Below, piece after piece: positions 1 through 5,467 of a stretch of DNA of 6,191 bases. The DNA is from a bacterium. GTDB taxonomy: Bacteria; JAMORN01. Both the position numbers and the translations under genes were made by a program. The notes beneath the pieces were generated by a model. That model ran no database searches. It saw only the letters and a program-made list of their open reading frames with translations, and had not been told where the DNA came from. Positions within the stretch are counted from its first letter, which is position 1. The number at the start of each line of letters is the position of its first letter. The stretch covers positions 1 through 6,191 of the forward strand of contig JAMORN010000158.1 of NCBI GenBank assembly GCA_027063545.1. The letters run 5' to 3'.

Positions 1-2
1 CC

Positions 3-260
3 AATTCATCAAATTACAATATCATAAATATTAATATATATCCTATTGAATTATTTGAAGATAGCATTTATAATCAAGAAAAATTTTCTACATATGAATA
101 TTCTAAACAAACAAATATAGATATTTGGCAAGACTATACAAAAAGAACTATATATATCAAAGATACTATAGATTCTATTTATATAAATATAGATTATGCT
201 GCTTCTAATCCCGAAGATGCAGATTCCATAAAAACTATAATACTAGAAAATATTAAATAA
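3..260 (+). CDS. C-terminal fragment of an unrecognised protein (5' end outside window)
   Basis: This frame is open from the left edge for 85 codons and ends in TAA at 258-260. The fragment is rich in Asn, Ile, Tyr and Asp, and ends with a more helical segment (SNPEDADSIKTIILENIK). Codons favour A/T at the third position, as in the real genes nearby, and a strong terminator follows 7 bases after the stop, which supports a true gene end. I see no start codon with a ribosome binding site inside the window, so the gene is read as 5'-truncated by the window edge. I do not recognise the family. The alternating Ile/Tyr/Asp pattern suggests beta strands, possibly in a secreted or surface protein, but this is a guess. 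Confidence 0.6.
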   Translation, partial: NSSNYNIININIYPIELFEDSIYNQEKFSTYEYSKQTNIDIWQDYTKRTIYIKDTIDSIYINIDYAASNPEDADSIKTIILENIK

Positions 261-267
261 AAACTTA

Positions 268-325
268 GATAAAAGGTCAGCTCTATTTTTTTCTTGACTT
301 TATAGAGTTGACCTTTTATTTTTTT
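268..325 (+). terminator. Rho-independent terminator after the first gene
   Basis: The left arm 271-286 (AAAAGGTCAGCTCTAT) pairs with the right arm 302-317 (ATAGAGTTGACCTTTT) as 16 continuous base pairs with one G-U wobble. The stem can extend outward by two A-T pairs (269-270 with 318-319). The loop is about 15 bases, and seven T residues follow at 319-325. It lacks a matching A-tract on the left side, so it should act mainly on plus-strand transcription. It separates the first gene from the ttuA-like gene. Confidence 0.88.
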
Positions 326-354
326 AATCTAAAAATCACTAAAATTATAATAAT

Positions 355-360
355 AGAGGT
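355..360 (+). promoter_or_regulatory. Shine-Dalgarno site of the ttuA-like gene
   Basis: AGAGGT lies 9 bases upstream of the ATG at 370. This supports that start, which also places the first zinc-finger cysteine at residue 4, as expected for the family. Confidence 0.7.
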
Positions 361-369
361 ATAGAGTAT

Positions 370-1299
370 ATGGCTCTATGTAGAGTATGTAAAGATAAAG
401 GGATAAAAAAAGAAGCTGACGTTTTTTTAAAAGAGGATAAACTTTATCTATGTGAACAACATTTTAATGAAAGATTTGAAAAAAATGTCCTATCAACTAT
501 AAAAAAATATAGAATGGCAAAAAAAGATGATAAAATTCTTGTAGCTCTATCTGGTGGAAAGGATAGTATGGCTTTATGGTATGTTTTAAATAAATTGGGA
601 TATAATGCAAAAGGTTTTCATATAGATTTAGGAATAGGAGAATACTCAAAAAAGTCAAAGGAAGTAGTTTTAACACTAGCTAATATATTAAAGCAAGAAG
701 TAATTATTATTGACATAAAAAAAGAATTGGGAGCAACTATCCCTAAAATAGCTAATAAAATTACTAGAAAAACTTGTGCTATTTGTGGAACTATAAAAAG
801 ATATTACTTCAATTATGTAGCTCATAAAAACAGATTTAATATAATAGCCACAGGCCATAATTTCGATGATGAAGTATCTACATTATTTGGAAATATATTA
901 CAATGGAACTTTAAATATCTCTCTAAAAAATACCCTGTTTTATGGGAAGATGAATTTTTTCCAAGGAAAATTAAACCATTTGCTTTAACAACAGAAGAAG
1001 AGATAATTAATTACGTAAAATTTAATAAAATACCATATATAACCTGTAGATGTCCTATGAGTGAAAATACCCCAACTAACTATATATACAAAGAAATTCT
1101 ATTAGAATTAAGTGGAAAATTTAGAGGATTAAGAAAAAAATTTTATAAAACTTATCTAAAAGATGTTTTTCCTCTTTTCAATCAGCAAAAAGAAAAATAT
1201 TTAAATAAAAAATTAACTCATTGTAAGATATGTGGAGAACCTTCTTTACATGAAATCTGTAGTGTATGCCAAATAAAACAAAAACTTAAAGAGAATTAA
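370..1299 (+). CDS. ttuA: TtuA/Ncs6-family tRNA 2-thiolation enzyme (PP-loop ATPase)
   Basis: This 309-residue protein has the full TtuA layout. An N-terminal zinc finger is formed by C4, C7, C28 and H31. The PP-loop ATP-binding motif SGGKDS is at 61-66. A CxxC pair is at C136/C139, followed by GHNFDDE at 162-168 and the third conserved cysteine region TCRCP (C226/C228). A C-terminal zinc finger is formed by C285, C288, C297 and C300. In characterised TtuA enzymes, three cysteines equivalent to C136, C139 and one of C226/C228 hold a [4Fe-4S] cluster. The enzyme adenylates a tRNA uridine (U54 in TtuA, U34 in Ncs6) and replaces its oxygen with sulfur. The length is normal and the start has a good ribosome binding site. 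No sulfur-carrier gene (TtuB/MoaD-like) is visible nearby. The target base (U54 or U34) cannot be told from the sequence alone, so the gene symbol is by family resemblance. Confidence 0.85.
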   Translation: MALCRVCKDKGIKKEADVFLKEDKLYLCEQHFNERFEKNVLSTIKKYRMAKKDDKILVALSGGKDSMALWYVLNKLGYNAKGFHIDLGIGEYSKKSKEVVLTLANILKQEVIIIDIKKELGATIPKIANKITRKTCAICGTIKRYYFNYVAHKNRFNIIATGHNFDDEVSTLFGNILQWNFKYLSKKYPVLWEDEFFPRKIKPFALTTEEEIINYVKFNKIPYITCRCPMSENTPTNYIYKEILLELSGKFRGLRKKFYKTYLKDVFPLFNQQKEKYLNKKLTHCKICGEPSLHEICSVCQIKQKLKEN

Positions 1300-2150
1300 A
1301 AGAGCTTTTCTATAAACTTAAAAAAACCTATATCCTCAAAAAAATCTTTTAATACTAAAGAAGGTATCTGTCTTTCAACTATAGCATTAACTACCTCTTT
1401 ATTAAAAGGAATCTTTAAAGAAAATTCCTCTCCCTCACTTTTTAAATATGCCTCTATTTTTTCTGTCATTTCAATATTCAAGTCATACTTATTAATAACA
1501 AAAAATGTCTTTATTTTAAAACTCTTAACTAACTCATATACCCTTTTTAAATCATGCAACCCAGAATTAGTTGGCTCTGTAACTATTATAACCTTTCCTG
1601 CTCCTGTTATTGAAGATATAACATTACATGCAACTCCCGGTGTTCCATCTACTATTAAATTAGATTTGCCTAATTCATTGGCTATCTTTTTGGCCCTCAA
1701 TCGTACCTCTGAAACTAATTTTCCAGAAGTCTCTTCCCCAGGAATAAGTCTTGCATGTACCATTGGACCCCATTTTGTCTCTGAAATAAATATATTTCCA
1801 ACAACAATATCCTTCATAGAGATAGCATCAGTAGGACATACATATGCACATACCCCACAACCCTCACATTTAGCTATATTTATTCTAATATCTTCACTAA
1901 TAGCTCCAAACCTACAATTTTGATAACATAATCCACAATATGTACATCTATCATAATCAATAACAGCTTTTTTTGTTCCTACAAAATCTATAATTTCTTT
2001 AATTTCTGGAGAAGTTAAAATATATAAATCTGGAGCATCTACATCACAATCTGCTATAACTTTATCTTCAATATATGGTATTAATGAGGAAGTAAGTGTT
2101 GTCTTACCAGTACCTCCTTTACCAGAAATTACAACAATTTCATTTAGCAT
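1296..2150 (-). CDS. MinD-family ATPase with inserted 2x[4Fe-4S] ferredoxin domain (second copy, last gene of operon)
   Basis: This 284-residue P-loop ATPase is of the Mrp/MinD type. The deviant Walker A motif is GKGGTGKTT at 10-18, with signature lysine K11 and catalytic K16. The switch I-like DCDVDAPD is at 34-41 and the Walker B-like DGTPGVACNV at 168-177. A late NKYD at 220-223 is in the usual place for nucleotide-base contacts. A bacterial-type ferredoxin is inserted between the first and second halves: C69, C72, C75, C79 and C95, C98, C101, C105, enough for two [4Fe-4S] clusters. Such proteins are cytosolic, occur as pairs, and are known from the Orange Protein cluster neighbourhood, where they are thought to help metal-cluster assembly. 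The start has AAGGA about 8 bases upstream. It lies 21 bases after the methyltransferase gene, and its stop overlaps the stop of the convergent ttuA-like gene by four bases. The biochemical role is inferred. Confidence 0.88.
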   Translation of the reverse strand: MLNEIVVISGKGGTGKTTLTSSLIPYIEDKVIADCDVDAPDLYILTSPEIKEIIDFVGTKKAVIDYDRCTYCGLCYQNCRFGAISEDIRINIAKCEGCGVCAYVCPTDAISMKDIVVGNIFISETKWGPMVHARLIPGEETSGKLVSEVRLRAKKIANELGKSNLIVDGTPGVACNVISSITGAGKVIIVTEPTNSGLHDLKRVYELVKSFKIKTFFVINKYDLNIEMTEKIEAYLKSEGEEFSLKIPFNKEVVNAIVERQIPSLVLKDFFEDIGFFKFIEKLF

Positions 2151-2171
2151 ATTTCTCTTCCTTTTAATTAA

Positions 2172-2792
2172 TTAAGATTTTATAAACTCCATTGTCACAA
2201 ACGAGCCTATTCCATAACCTTCTATTACATCATCAAATCCTTCTGGATTTATTGTTTGATATATTCTACCAACATTAAAAAAAGACTCCTTTGCAAATTC
2301 TATTACCTCATCCGATGTAAAAAAATTAGCTATATAATAAAATTTACTATTACTTCTTTTTTTCTCATATAATCTTCCCAACTCACTATCTTTATCTACA
2401 AAACCAACAATTAATCTTCCATTCTTATCCAATACTCTATTTATTTCTTTAAAAACCTTTAAAGGCTTATCTACAAAACAAATTGTCGTCACAAACATAA
2501 TTAAGTCTAAAGAATTATCTTTTAATGGGAGCTCTTCTGCTATAGCCCTTACTACATTTAATCCTTTTTTCTTTGCTATTTTTAACATCTTAATAGAAGG
2601 ATCTATACCATATTTTATTCCAAAAGGTAAAGAAAATCTACCTGTTCCTATTCCAACCTCAAATCCTCTAGAAAATTTTATATTCTGTAGAATTCTTTTT
2701 ATAGCTTTTATTTCCAAAGAATATAAATCTTTATGCTCTTCAAACCATAAATCATAATAATGATAATACTCTTCAAATGGTTCTATTTTCAT
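2172..2792 (-). CDS. Class I SAM-dependent methyltransferase
   Basis: This 206-residue protein has the Rossmann-type methyltransferase core. Motif I is FEVGIGTGRF at 44-53 (the glycine-rich SAM loop), and the acidic end of strand 2 is at GID 62-64. The typical AEELPLKDNSLDLI segment is at 85-98, with NRVLDKNGRLIVGFVD at 118-133 matching the post-motif III region. This resembles the Methyltransf_11 (SmtA/UbiE-like) group, whose substrates vary widely; none can be assigned here. The ATG overlaps the TGA of the upstream MinD gene as ATGA (2789-2792), and only a weak AAAGAA site precedes it, so translation is probably coupled. Its place between two MinD-ferredoxin genes suggests that it serves the same pathway, but no target is known. 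No signal peptide or membrane segment is seen. Confidence 0.85.
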   Translation of the reverse strand: MKIEPFEEYYHYYDLWFEEHKDLYSLEIKAIKRILQNIKFSRGFEVGIGTGRFSLPFGIKYGIDPSIKMLKIAKKKGLNVVRAIAEELPLKDNSLDLIMFVTTICFVDKPLKVFKEINRVLDKNGRLIVGFVDKDSELGRLYEKKRSNSKFYYIANFFTSDEVIEFAKESFFNVGRIYQTINPEGFDDVIEGYGIGSFVTMEFIKS

Positions 2793-3643
2793 AATAATTC
2801 TTTTATATTATTATAAATTGCTGTAAATATTTCATTATAACTTTTTATATAAGTAGAAATAAGCTCTCCTTTAGAATAATAATCGACAATAAGTTTATCA
2901 AAATTAATTTCTCCTAAAATAGGAATACCCTCTTTATTCAAATAGTCATAAATCTCTCTAGAACCTAAATTTGCTCTATTAATTACAACTCCAAATTTTA
3001 TATCTAATTCCTTTAACATCTCTATTACTAACTTCATATCAGAAATTCCAAATGGAGTTGGTTCACTAACTAATACTGCGAAATCAACTCCTTCAACGGT
3101 ATTATAGGCAGAACAAGATGTACCAGGGGGAGAGTCTATTATACATAAATAACCTTTTTGGGAATACTCATTAGAAATAGCTCTTAAATCCTTTATTATA
3201 TCTGTTGCTGCTAATTCTCCAATGTTTAAAATACCATAGTAAAATTTAAATCCTAAATCAGTATCTCTTTCTATAATTTTACCTATATCCCTTTCTGTAT
3301 ACTCTATAGCATCTCTAGAACAAACCATCTTACATCCACCACAGCCATGACATGATTGAGGAATTACAATAACCTTTTTTTTACCTACTAATATCCCTCC
3401 AAATTGGCAAAACTTACCACATTCACCACATAAATCACACTTATTTTCATCAACAACAGGATAAATTACATTTACCTTCTCCTCTTTTATATCCTTACCT
3501 TTAAAAAATAAATGAGAATTTGGTTCCTCTACATCATTATCAAAAAAAACAATTTTCTCTTTTTTTGCTATAATAGCTGCTAAATTTGTACTTACAAAAG
3601 TCTTTCCTACACCACCCTTTCCACTTAATATTGCTATTTGCAT
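2789..3643 (-). CDS. MinD-family ATPase with inserted 2x[4Fe-4S] ferredoxin domain (first copy)
   Basis: This 284-residue Mrp/MinD-type ATPase has Walker A GKGGVGKT at 8-15 (signature K9, catalytic K14). DNDVEEPN at 35-42 and IIDSPPGTSCS at 168-178 are the remaining nucleotide-site motifs. The inserted ferredoxin carries C69, C72, C75, C79 and C98, C101, C104, C108, consistent with two [4Fe-4S] clusters. The first cysteine is at the same residue number as in the other copy. The C-terminal part contains SEPTPFGISDMK at 193-204, a conserved stretch of this family that is matched by TEPTNSGLHDLK in the paralogue. The gene begins 3 bases after the stop of the NifX-like gene, with AAAAGGT (3651-3657) as ribosome binding site inside that gene's end. 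It overlaps the next gene by four bases. The two copies probably act as a heterodimer in Fe-S or mixed-metal cluster handling; this is inference from family and context. Confidence 0.88.
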   Translation of the reverse strand: MQIAILSGKGGVGKTFVSTNLAAIIAKKEKIVFFDNDVEEPNSHLFFKGKDIKEEKVNVIYPVVDENKCDLCGECGKFCQFGGILVGKKKVIVIPQSCHGCGGCKMVCSRDAIEYTERDIGKIIERDTDLGFKFYYGILNIGELAATDIIKDLRAISNEYSQKGYLCIIDSPPGTSCSAYNTVEGVDFAVLVSEPTPFGISDMKLVIEMLKELDIKFGVVINRANLGSREIYDYLNKEGIPILGEINFDKLIVDYYSKGELISTYIKSYNEIFTAIYNNIKELL

Positions 3644-3646
3644 AAT

Positions 3647-3985
3647 TTATACCTTTTGTAATTTATTATTATTGTATAAATCTATAACTTCCTTTACACT
3701 CATATTAAAATTGTCTAATTTATATGCATCTATTCCTAAAGCATCTAAAGTATCTTTTGATTTTGGACCTACTTCATAGGCAATAACTACATCAACATTA
3801 TTGTCAGATAATAATTGAACAGCTTGACGTCCAGCCCCACTGGCAACATCTTTAGCTGTATTTTCTATTATTTCTAGACTATCTTTATCAGTATCATATA
3901 TAGCAAAAAAAGCTCCTCTTCCAAATCTTTCATCAATTAATGAATCCCACCCCTTATCTTCTCTTACTGGTACTGCTATTCTCAT
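3647..3985 (-). CDS. NifX/Orange-protein-like metal-cluster-binding domain protein (first gene of operon)
   Basis: This 112-residue single-domain protein belongs to the dinitrogenase iron-molybdenum cofactor (NifX/NifB C-terminal/Orange Protein) family. Typical signs are the N-terminal strand MRIAVPV, the DERFGRGAFFAIYD motif at 18-31, the GAGRQAVQLL helix at 50-59 after a short loop, and DVVIAYEVGPKS at 64-75. Family members bind Mo-Fe or Mo-Cu sulfur clusters and act as carriers or storage proteins. The length fits the stand-alone family (about 105-125 residues). The start has a strong AAGGAG site (3995-4000) with 9-base spacing. It is first in a tight operon with two MinD-ferredoxin ATPases and a methyltransferase, similar to the Orange Protein neighbourhood. 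Which metal it binds, if any, cannot be told. It has no cysteine at all, so any cluster would be held without cysteine ligands from this chain. Confidence 0.85.
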   Translation of the reverse strand: MRIAVPVREDKGWDSLIDERFGRGAFFAIYDTDKDSLEIIENTAKDVASGAGRQAVQLLSDNNVDVVIAYEVGPKSKDTLDALGIDAYKLDNFNMSVKEVIDLYNNNKLQKV

Positions 3986-3994
3986 ATCCTTTTT

Positions 3995-4000
3995 CTCCTT
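3995..4000 (-). promoter_or_regulatory. Shine-Dalgarno site of the NifX-like gene
   Basis: On the minus strand AAGGAG lies 9 bases upstream of the ATG at 3985. It is the strongest ribosome binding site of this operon, as fits the first gene of a polycistronic message. Confidence 0.75.
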
Positions 4001-4049
4001 TTTAATTTAATTAACTTTTAAATTTAGACCTTTCTAACTTTATTAGTTT

Positions 4050-4078
4050 AAAATAATAATTTTTAATTAAATAATCAA
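4050..4078 (-). promoter_or_regulatory. Possible promoter of the NifX/MinD operon (weak)
   Basis: In the roughly 100-base gap upstream of the NifX-like gene, minus-strand TTGATT (4073-4078) is followed after 17 bases by TATTTT (4050-4055). Each hexamer matches the sigma-70/A consensus only partly, and the whole gap is so AT-rich that such matches arise by chance. No convincing terminator for the upstream broken operon was seen in this gap, so read-through from there is also possible. Confidence 0.25.
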
Positions 4079-4084
4079 AATATT

Positions 4085-4562
4085 TTAAAATCTTCTTCTG
4101 TTATATTTTTTATTATATTCTATAGATTTATTTCTTAATAAAATTATGGGTAAAATATTTTGTTCAAATGTTTTCTTTTGAGTTGAAGTTAAAATAGTAA
4201 AATAGGCTATTTTATTTTTTAATAAAATTAACTTTATATTCTCTATTTTTTCTAATTTTTTATTGATCTTATTTTTATTAAATCCTTCATTTAGAATTAT
4301 TTCATCTATATCTAATTTTAATCTTTTGAATTTTATATACATAATCCAAATTCTTTTTACGATATTCTAGAAAAAATTCTCTAATTTTATCTTTTTGCTT
4401 ATCTGTCAAATTTAAAGTGGTATCTACTAAAATATAGCTTATTACTCTTGAATGATAAGGTAATCTACTTCTATTTTCTTTTTTAAATCCTCGAGAATAA
4501 ACTTCTATATTTATCATAAATAAAAAAATTAAAATAAGAATTAAGTATTCTTTCCTATTCAT
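4085..4562 (-). pseudogene. Broken Spy/CpxP-like secreted (periplasmic) protein gene, one frameshift
   Basis: The 5' part (4562 to about 4325) encodes a signal peptide (MNRKEY, hydrophobic LILILIFLFMINI, likely cleavage after VYS). It then runs into a helical segment with LNLTDKQKDKIREFFLEYR, which is the LTxxQ repeat style of the Spy/CpxP family. That frame ends at 4302-4304. The continuation lies in the +1 frame down to the TAA at 4085-4087: RLKLDIDEIILNEG, then a charged helix and STQKKTFEQ, the second family-like motif. Dropping one A from the run of four at 4324-4327 joins the frames as YKIQRLKLDIDEI and gives about 158 residues, a normal family length. The ATG at 4342 is internal and has no ribosome binding site. 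The true start has a perfect AAGGAGGT (4568-4575). Known relatives are periplasmic chaperone or metal-stress sensor proteins. It was probably the effector of the sigma operon upstream. Confidence 0.75.
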
Positions 4563-4567
4563 TTTAT

Positions 4568-4575
4568 ACCTCCTT
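4568..4575 (-). promoter_or_regulatory. Intact Shine-Dalgarno site of the Spy-like pseudogene
   Basis: AAGGAGGT on the minus strand lies 5 bases before the ATG at 4562. It fixes the start of the broken Spy-like gene and shows that translation initiation signals are preserved. Confidence 0.75.
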
Positions 4576-4576
4576 T

Positions 4577-4868
4577 TTATAGATTTTCTTCATTTATTAT
4601 AAAGTCCTCTATGTATATATCATCTTCTATATCATTAAAAATAAAAATATAGCTATTTATATCTTCATTTATATAATCATCTATATTTAATGTATCTGTA
4701 TAACTATAAGCTTCCGAAAAAAAATGAATCTTTCATATTTAACAATAACAAAAAATAAGAAAATATACCTATAAATAATATTAATAAAAAGGAGTGTTTT
4801 ATTATTATATTTATTATATCTTCTTCACTAAAATCAATTTCTGGCTATATTGGCTTATAACTTAGCAT
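4577..4868 (-). pseudogene. Broken small single-pass membrane protein gene (possible anti-sigma position), nonsense plus frameshift
   Basis: The ATG at 4868 follows a perfect AAGGAGGT (4874-4881) but reads into TAG at codon 8 (MLSYKPI, stop, then PEIDFSEEDI). After the stop the same frame encodes a hydrophobic segment (FLLILFIGIFSYFLLLL) that would span a membrane, then meets a run of eight T (minus strand, 4717-4724). Dropping one T moves into a frame that stays open to TAA at 4577-4579 and encodes a strongly acidic tail (SEAYSYTDTLNIDDYINED, later IEDDIYIEDF). Restored, the protein would have about 96 residues: a short cytosolic N-terminus, one membrane helix and an acidic tail. It overlaps the end of the sigma gene by 14 bases and precedes the Spy-like gene by 14 bases. 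That position is typical of an anti-sigma factor or sensor, but I recognise no family, so the role is only inferred. Confidence 0.6.
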
Positions 4869-5409
4869 CTTTTACCTCCTTTTTTAATTTCTTTAATATT
4901 CTCAAATGTAATACATCAACGTATGAAGGCTTTATATTAAGAATATCTGCTATTTCCTTGGAACTTTTACCATCCAAATATCTTAAATAAATAGTTCTCT
5001 CTTGAGGATTTAATTTTTTTATAACTTTCTCTATAATCTCTTTACTCTCAGAATTATCAAAACTTTTATCCTATATATTTTAAGTTCTTAAATACTAAAT
5101 TATCTTCATTGTATAACCCTATAAATTTCAATAACCTTCTCTTTCTATATTTATCTATAGCGTTGTTATAGGCTATTTTATACAAATATGTAGAAAAATT
5201 ATAAGCAGAATTGTAGTTTTTTACTATCTCTTTTAACTTCAAAAAGGTCTCACTCACTACATACAGGCTATCATCTTTATTAAAAAAATATTATATATAT
5301 AATTAAACAAAGGCCTATAATAATATTTTATAATCATCCTTTGAGCATCTTTATTATCAGGATTTTTCTTTAAAATATCAATATATTTATCAATATCAAT
5401 ACTATTCAT
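4855..5409 (-). pseudogene. Broken ECF-type RNA polymerase sigma factor gene, two frameshifts
   Basis: The ATG at 5409 (AAGGAATC site just upstream) opens a frame encoding a region 2.1-like stretch, YYYRPLFNYIYNIF. That frame hits a stop shortly after a run of seven T (minus strand, 5282-5288). Adding one T joins it to NKDDSLYVVSETFLKLKEI and FSTYLYKIAYNNAIDKYRKR, the classic region 2.2-2.4 of an ECF sigma factor. That frame ends at 5066-5068. Removing one G at 5070-5071 continues it into LNPQERTIYLRYLDGKSSKE and IADILNIKPSYVDVLHLRI, the region 4 helix-turn-helix, ending at TAA 4855-4857. The restored protein would be about 184 residues, the usual ECF size. Such factors direct RNA polymerase to stress-response promoters, and this one headed an operon with a membrane protein and a Spy-like protein. 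The ATG at 5257 is internal, so the short open frame there is not a gene of its own. Confidence 0.82.
4874..4881 (-). promoter_or_regulatory. Intact Shine-Dalgarno site of the small membrane protein pseudogene
   Basis: AAGGAGGT on the minus strand lies 5 bases before the ATG at 4868, within the coding end of the sigma factor gene. It fixes that start, and hence makes the TAG at codon 8 a real interruption. The 14-base overlap suggests coupled translation in the ancestral operon. Confidence 0.7.
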
Positions 5410-5429
5410 ATCTGATTCCTTATATATCT

Positions 5430-5435
5430 ATTATA
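5430..5435 (-). promoter_or_regulatory. Consensus -10 box upstream of the sigma factor pseudogene
   Basis: Minus-strand TATAAT lies about 20 bases upstream of the sigma ATG, in the 58-base gap after aroA. That distance leaves a leader of roughly 15 bases that still includes the ribosome binding site. No good TTGACA-like -35 box sits at 16-18 bases (the best is TTAGAT at 17). The site is therefore plausible but not certain in such AT-rich DNA. Confidence 0.4.
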
Positions 5436-5467
5436 CAAAAAGATAAAGTTGAATCTAACAATATTTT

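Noticed and set aside
346-351. TATAAT just upstream of the ttuA-like gene as its promoter
   Set aside because: Transcription would start inside the ribosome binding site at 355-360, and there is no suitable -35 box, so it is probably a chance match in AT-rich DNA.
1666-1923. Plus-strand open frame of 85 codons
   Set aside because: It lies antisense inside the second MinD-ferredoxin gene, has no ribosome binding site, and its odd composition is the shadow of the ferredoxin cysteines on the other strand.
4010-4084. Terminator between the broken Spy-like gene and the NifX-like operon
   Set aside because: Only very short A/T pairings are possible; no stable stem with a T-tract was found on either strand.
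4085-4342. 85-codon minus-strand open frame as a separate gene
   Set aside because: It has no ribosome binding site, and its sequence continues the Spy-like protein in a shifted frame; it is the second half of the pseudogene.
4845-4847. TAG at codon 8 of the small membrane gene as a recoded sense codon
   Set aside because: None of the recognised intact genes in the window ends in TAG, so recoding cannot be excluded by usage alone. The same gene also carries a frameshift, and simple decay explains both.
5066-5257. 63-codon minus-strand open frame as a separate small gene
   Set aside because: Its ATG is internal to a sigma region 2 motif (SLYVVSETFLKLK continues upstream in the same frame), so it is a fragment of the broken sigma gene.
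4302-5288. Programmed ribosomal frameshifting in the sigma, membrane and Spy-like genes
   Set aside because: The required shifts go in different directions, occur up to twice in one gene, and lack a shared slippery heptamer with a downstream structure; a nonsense codon is also present.
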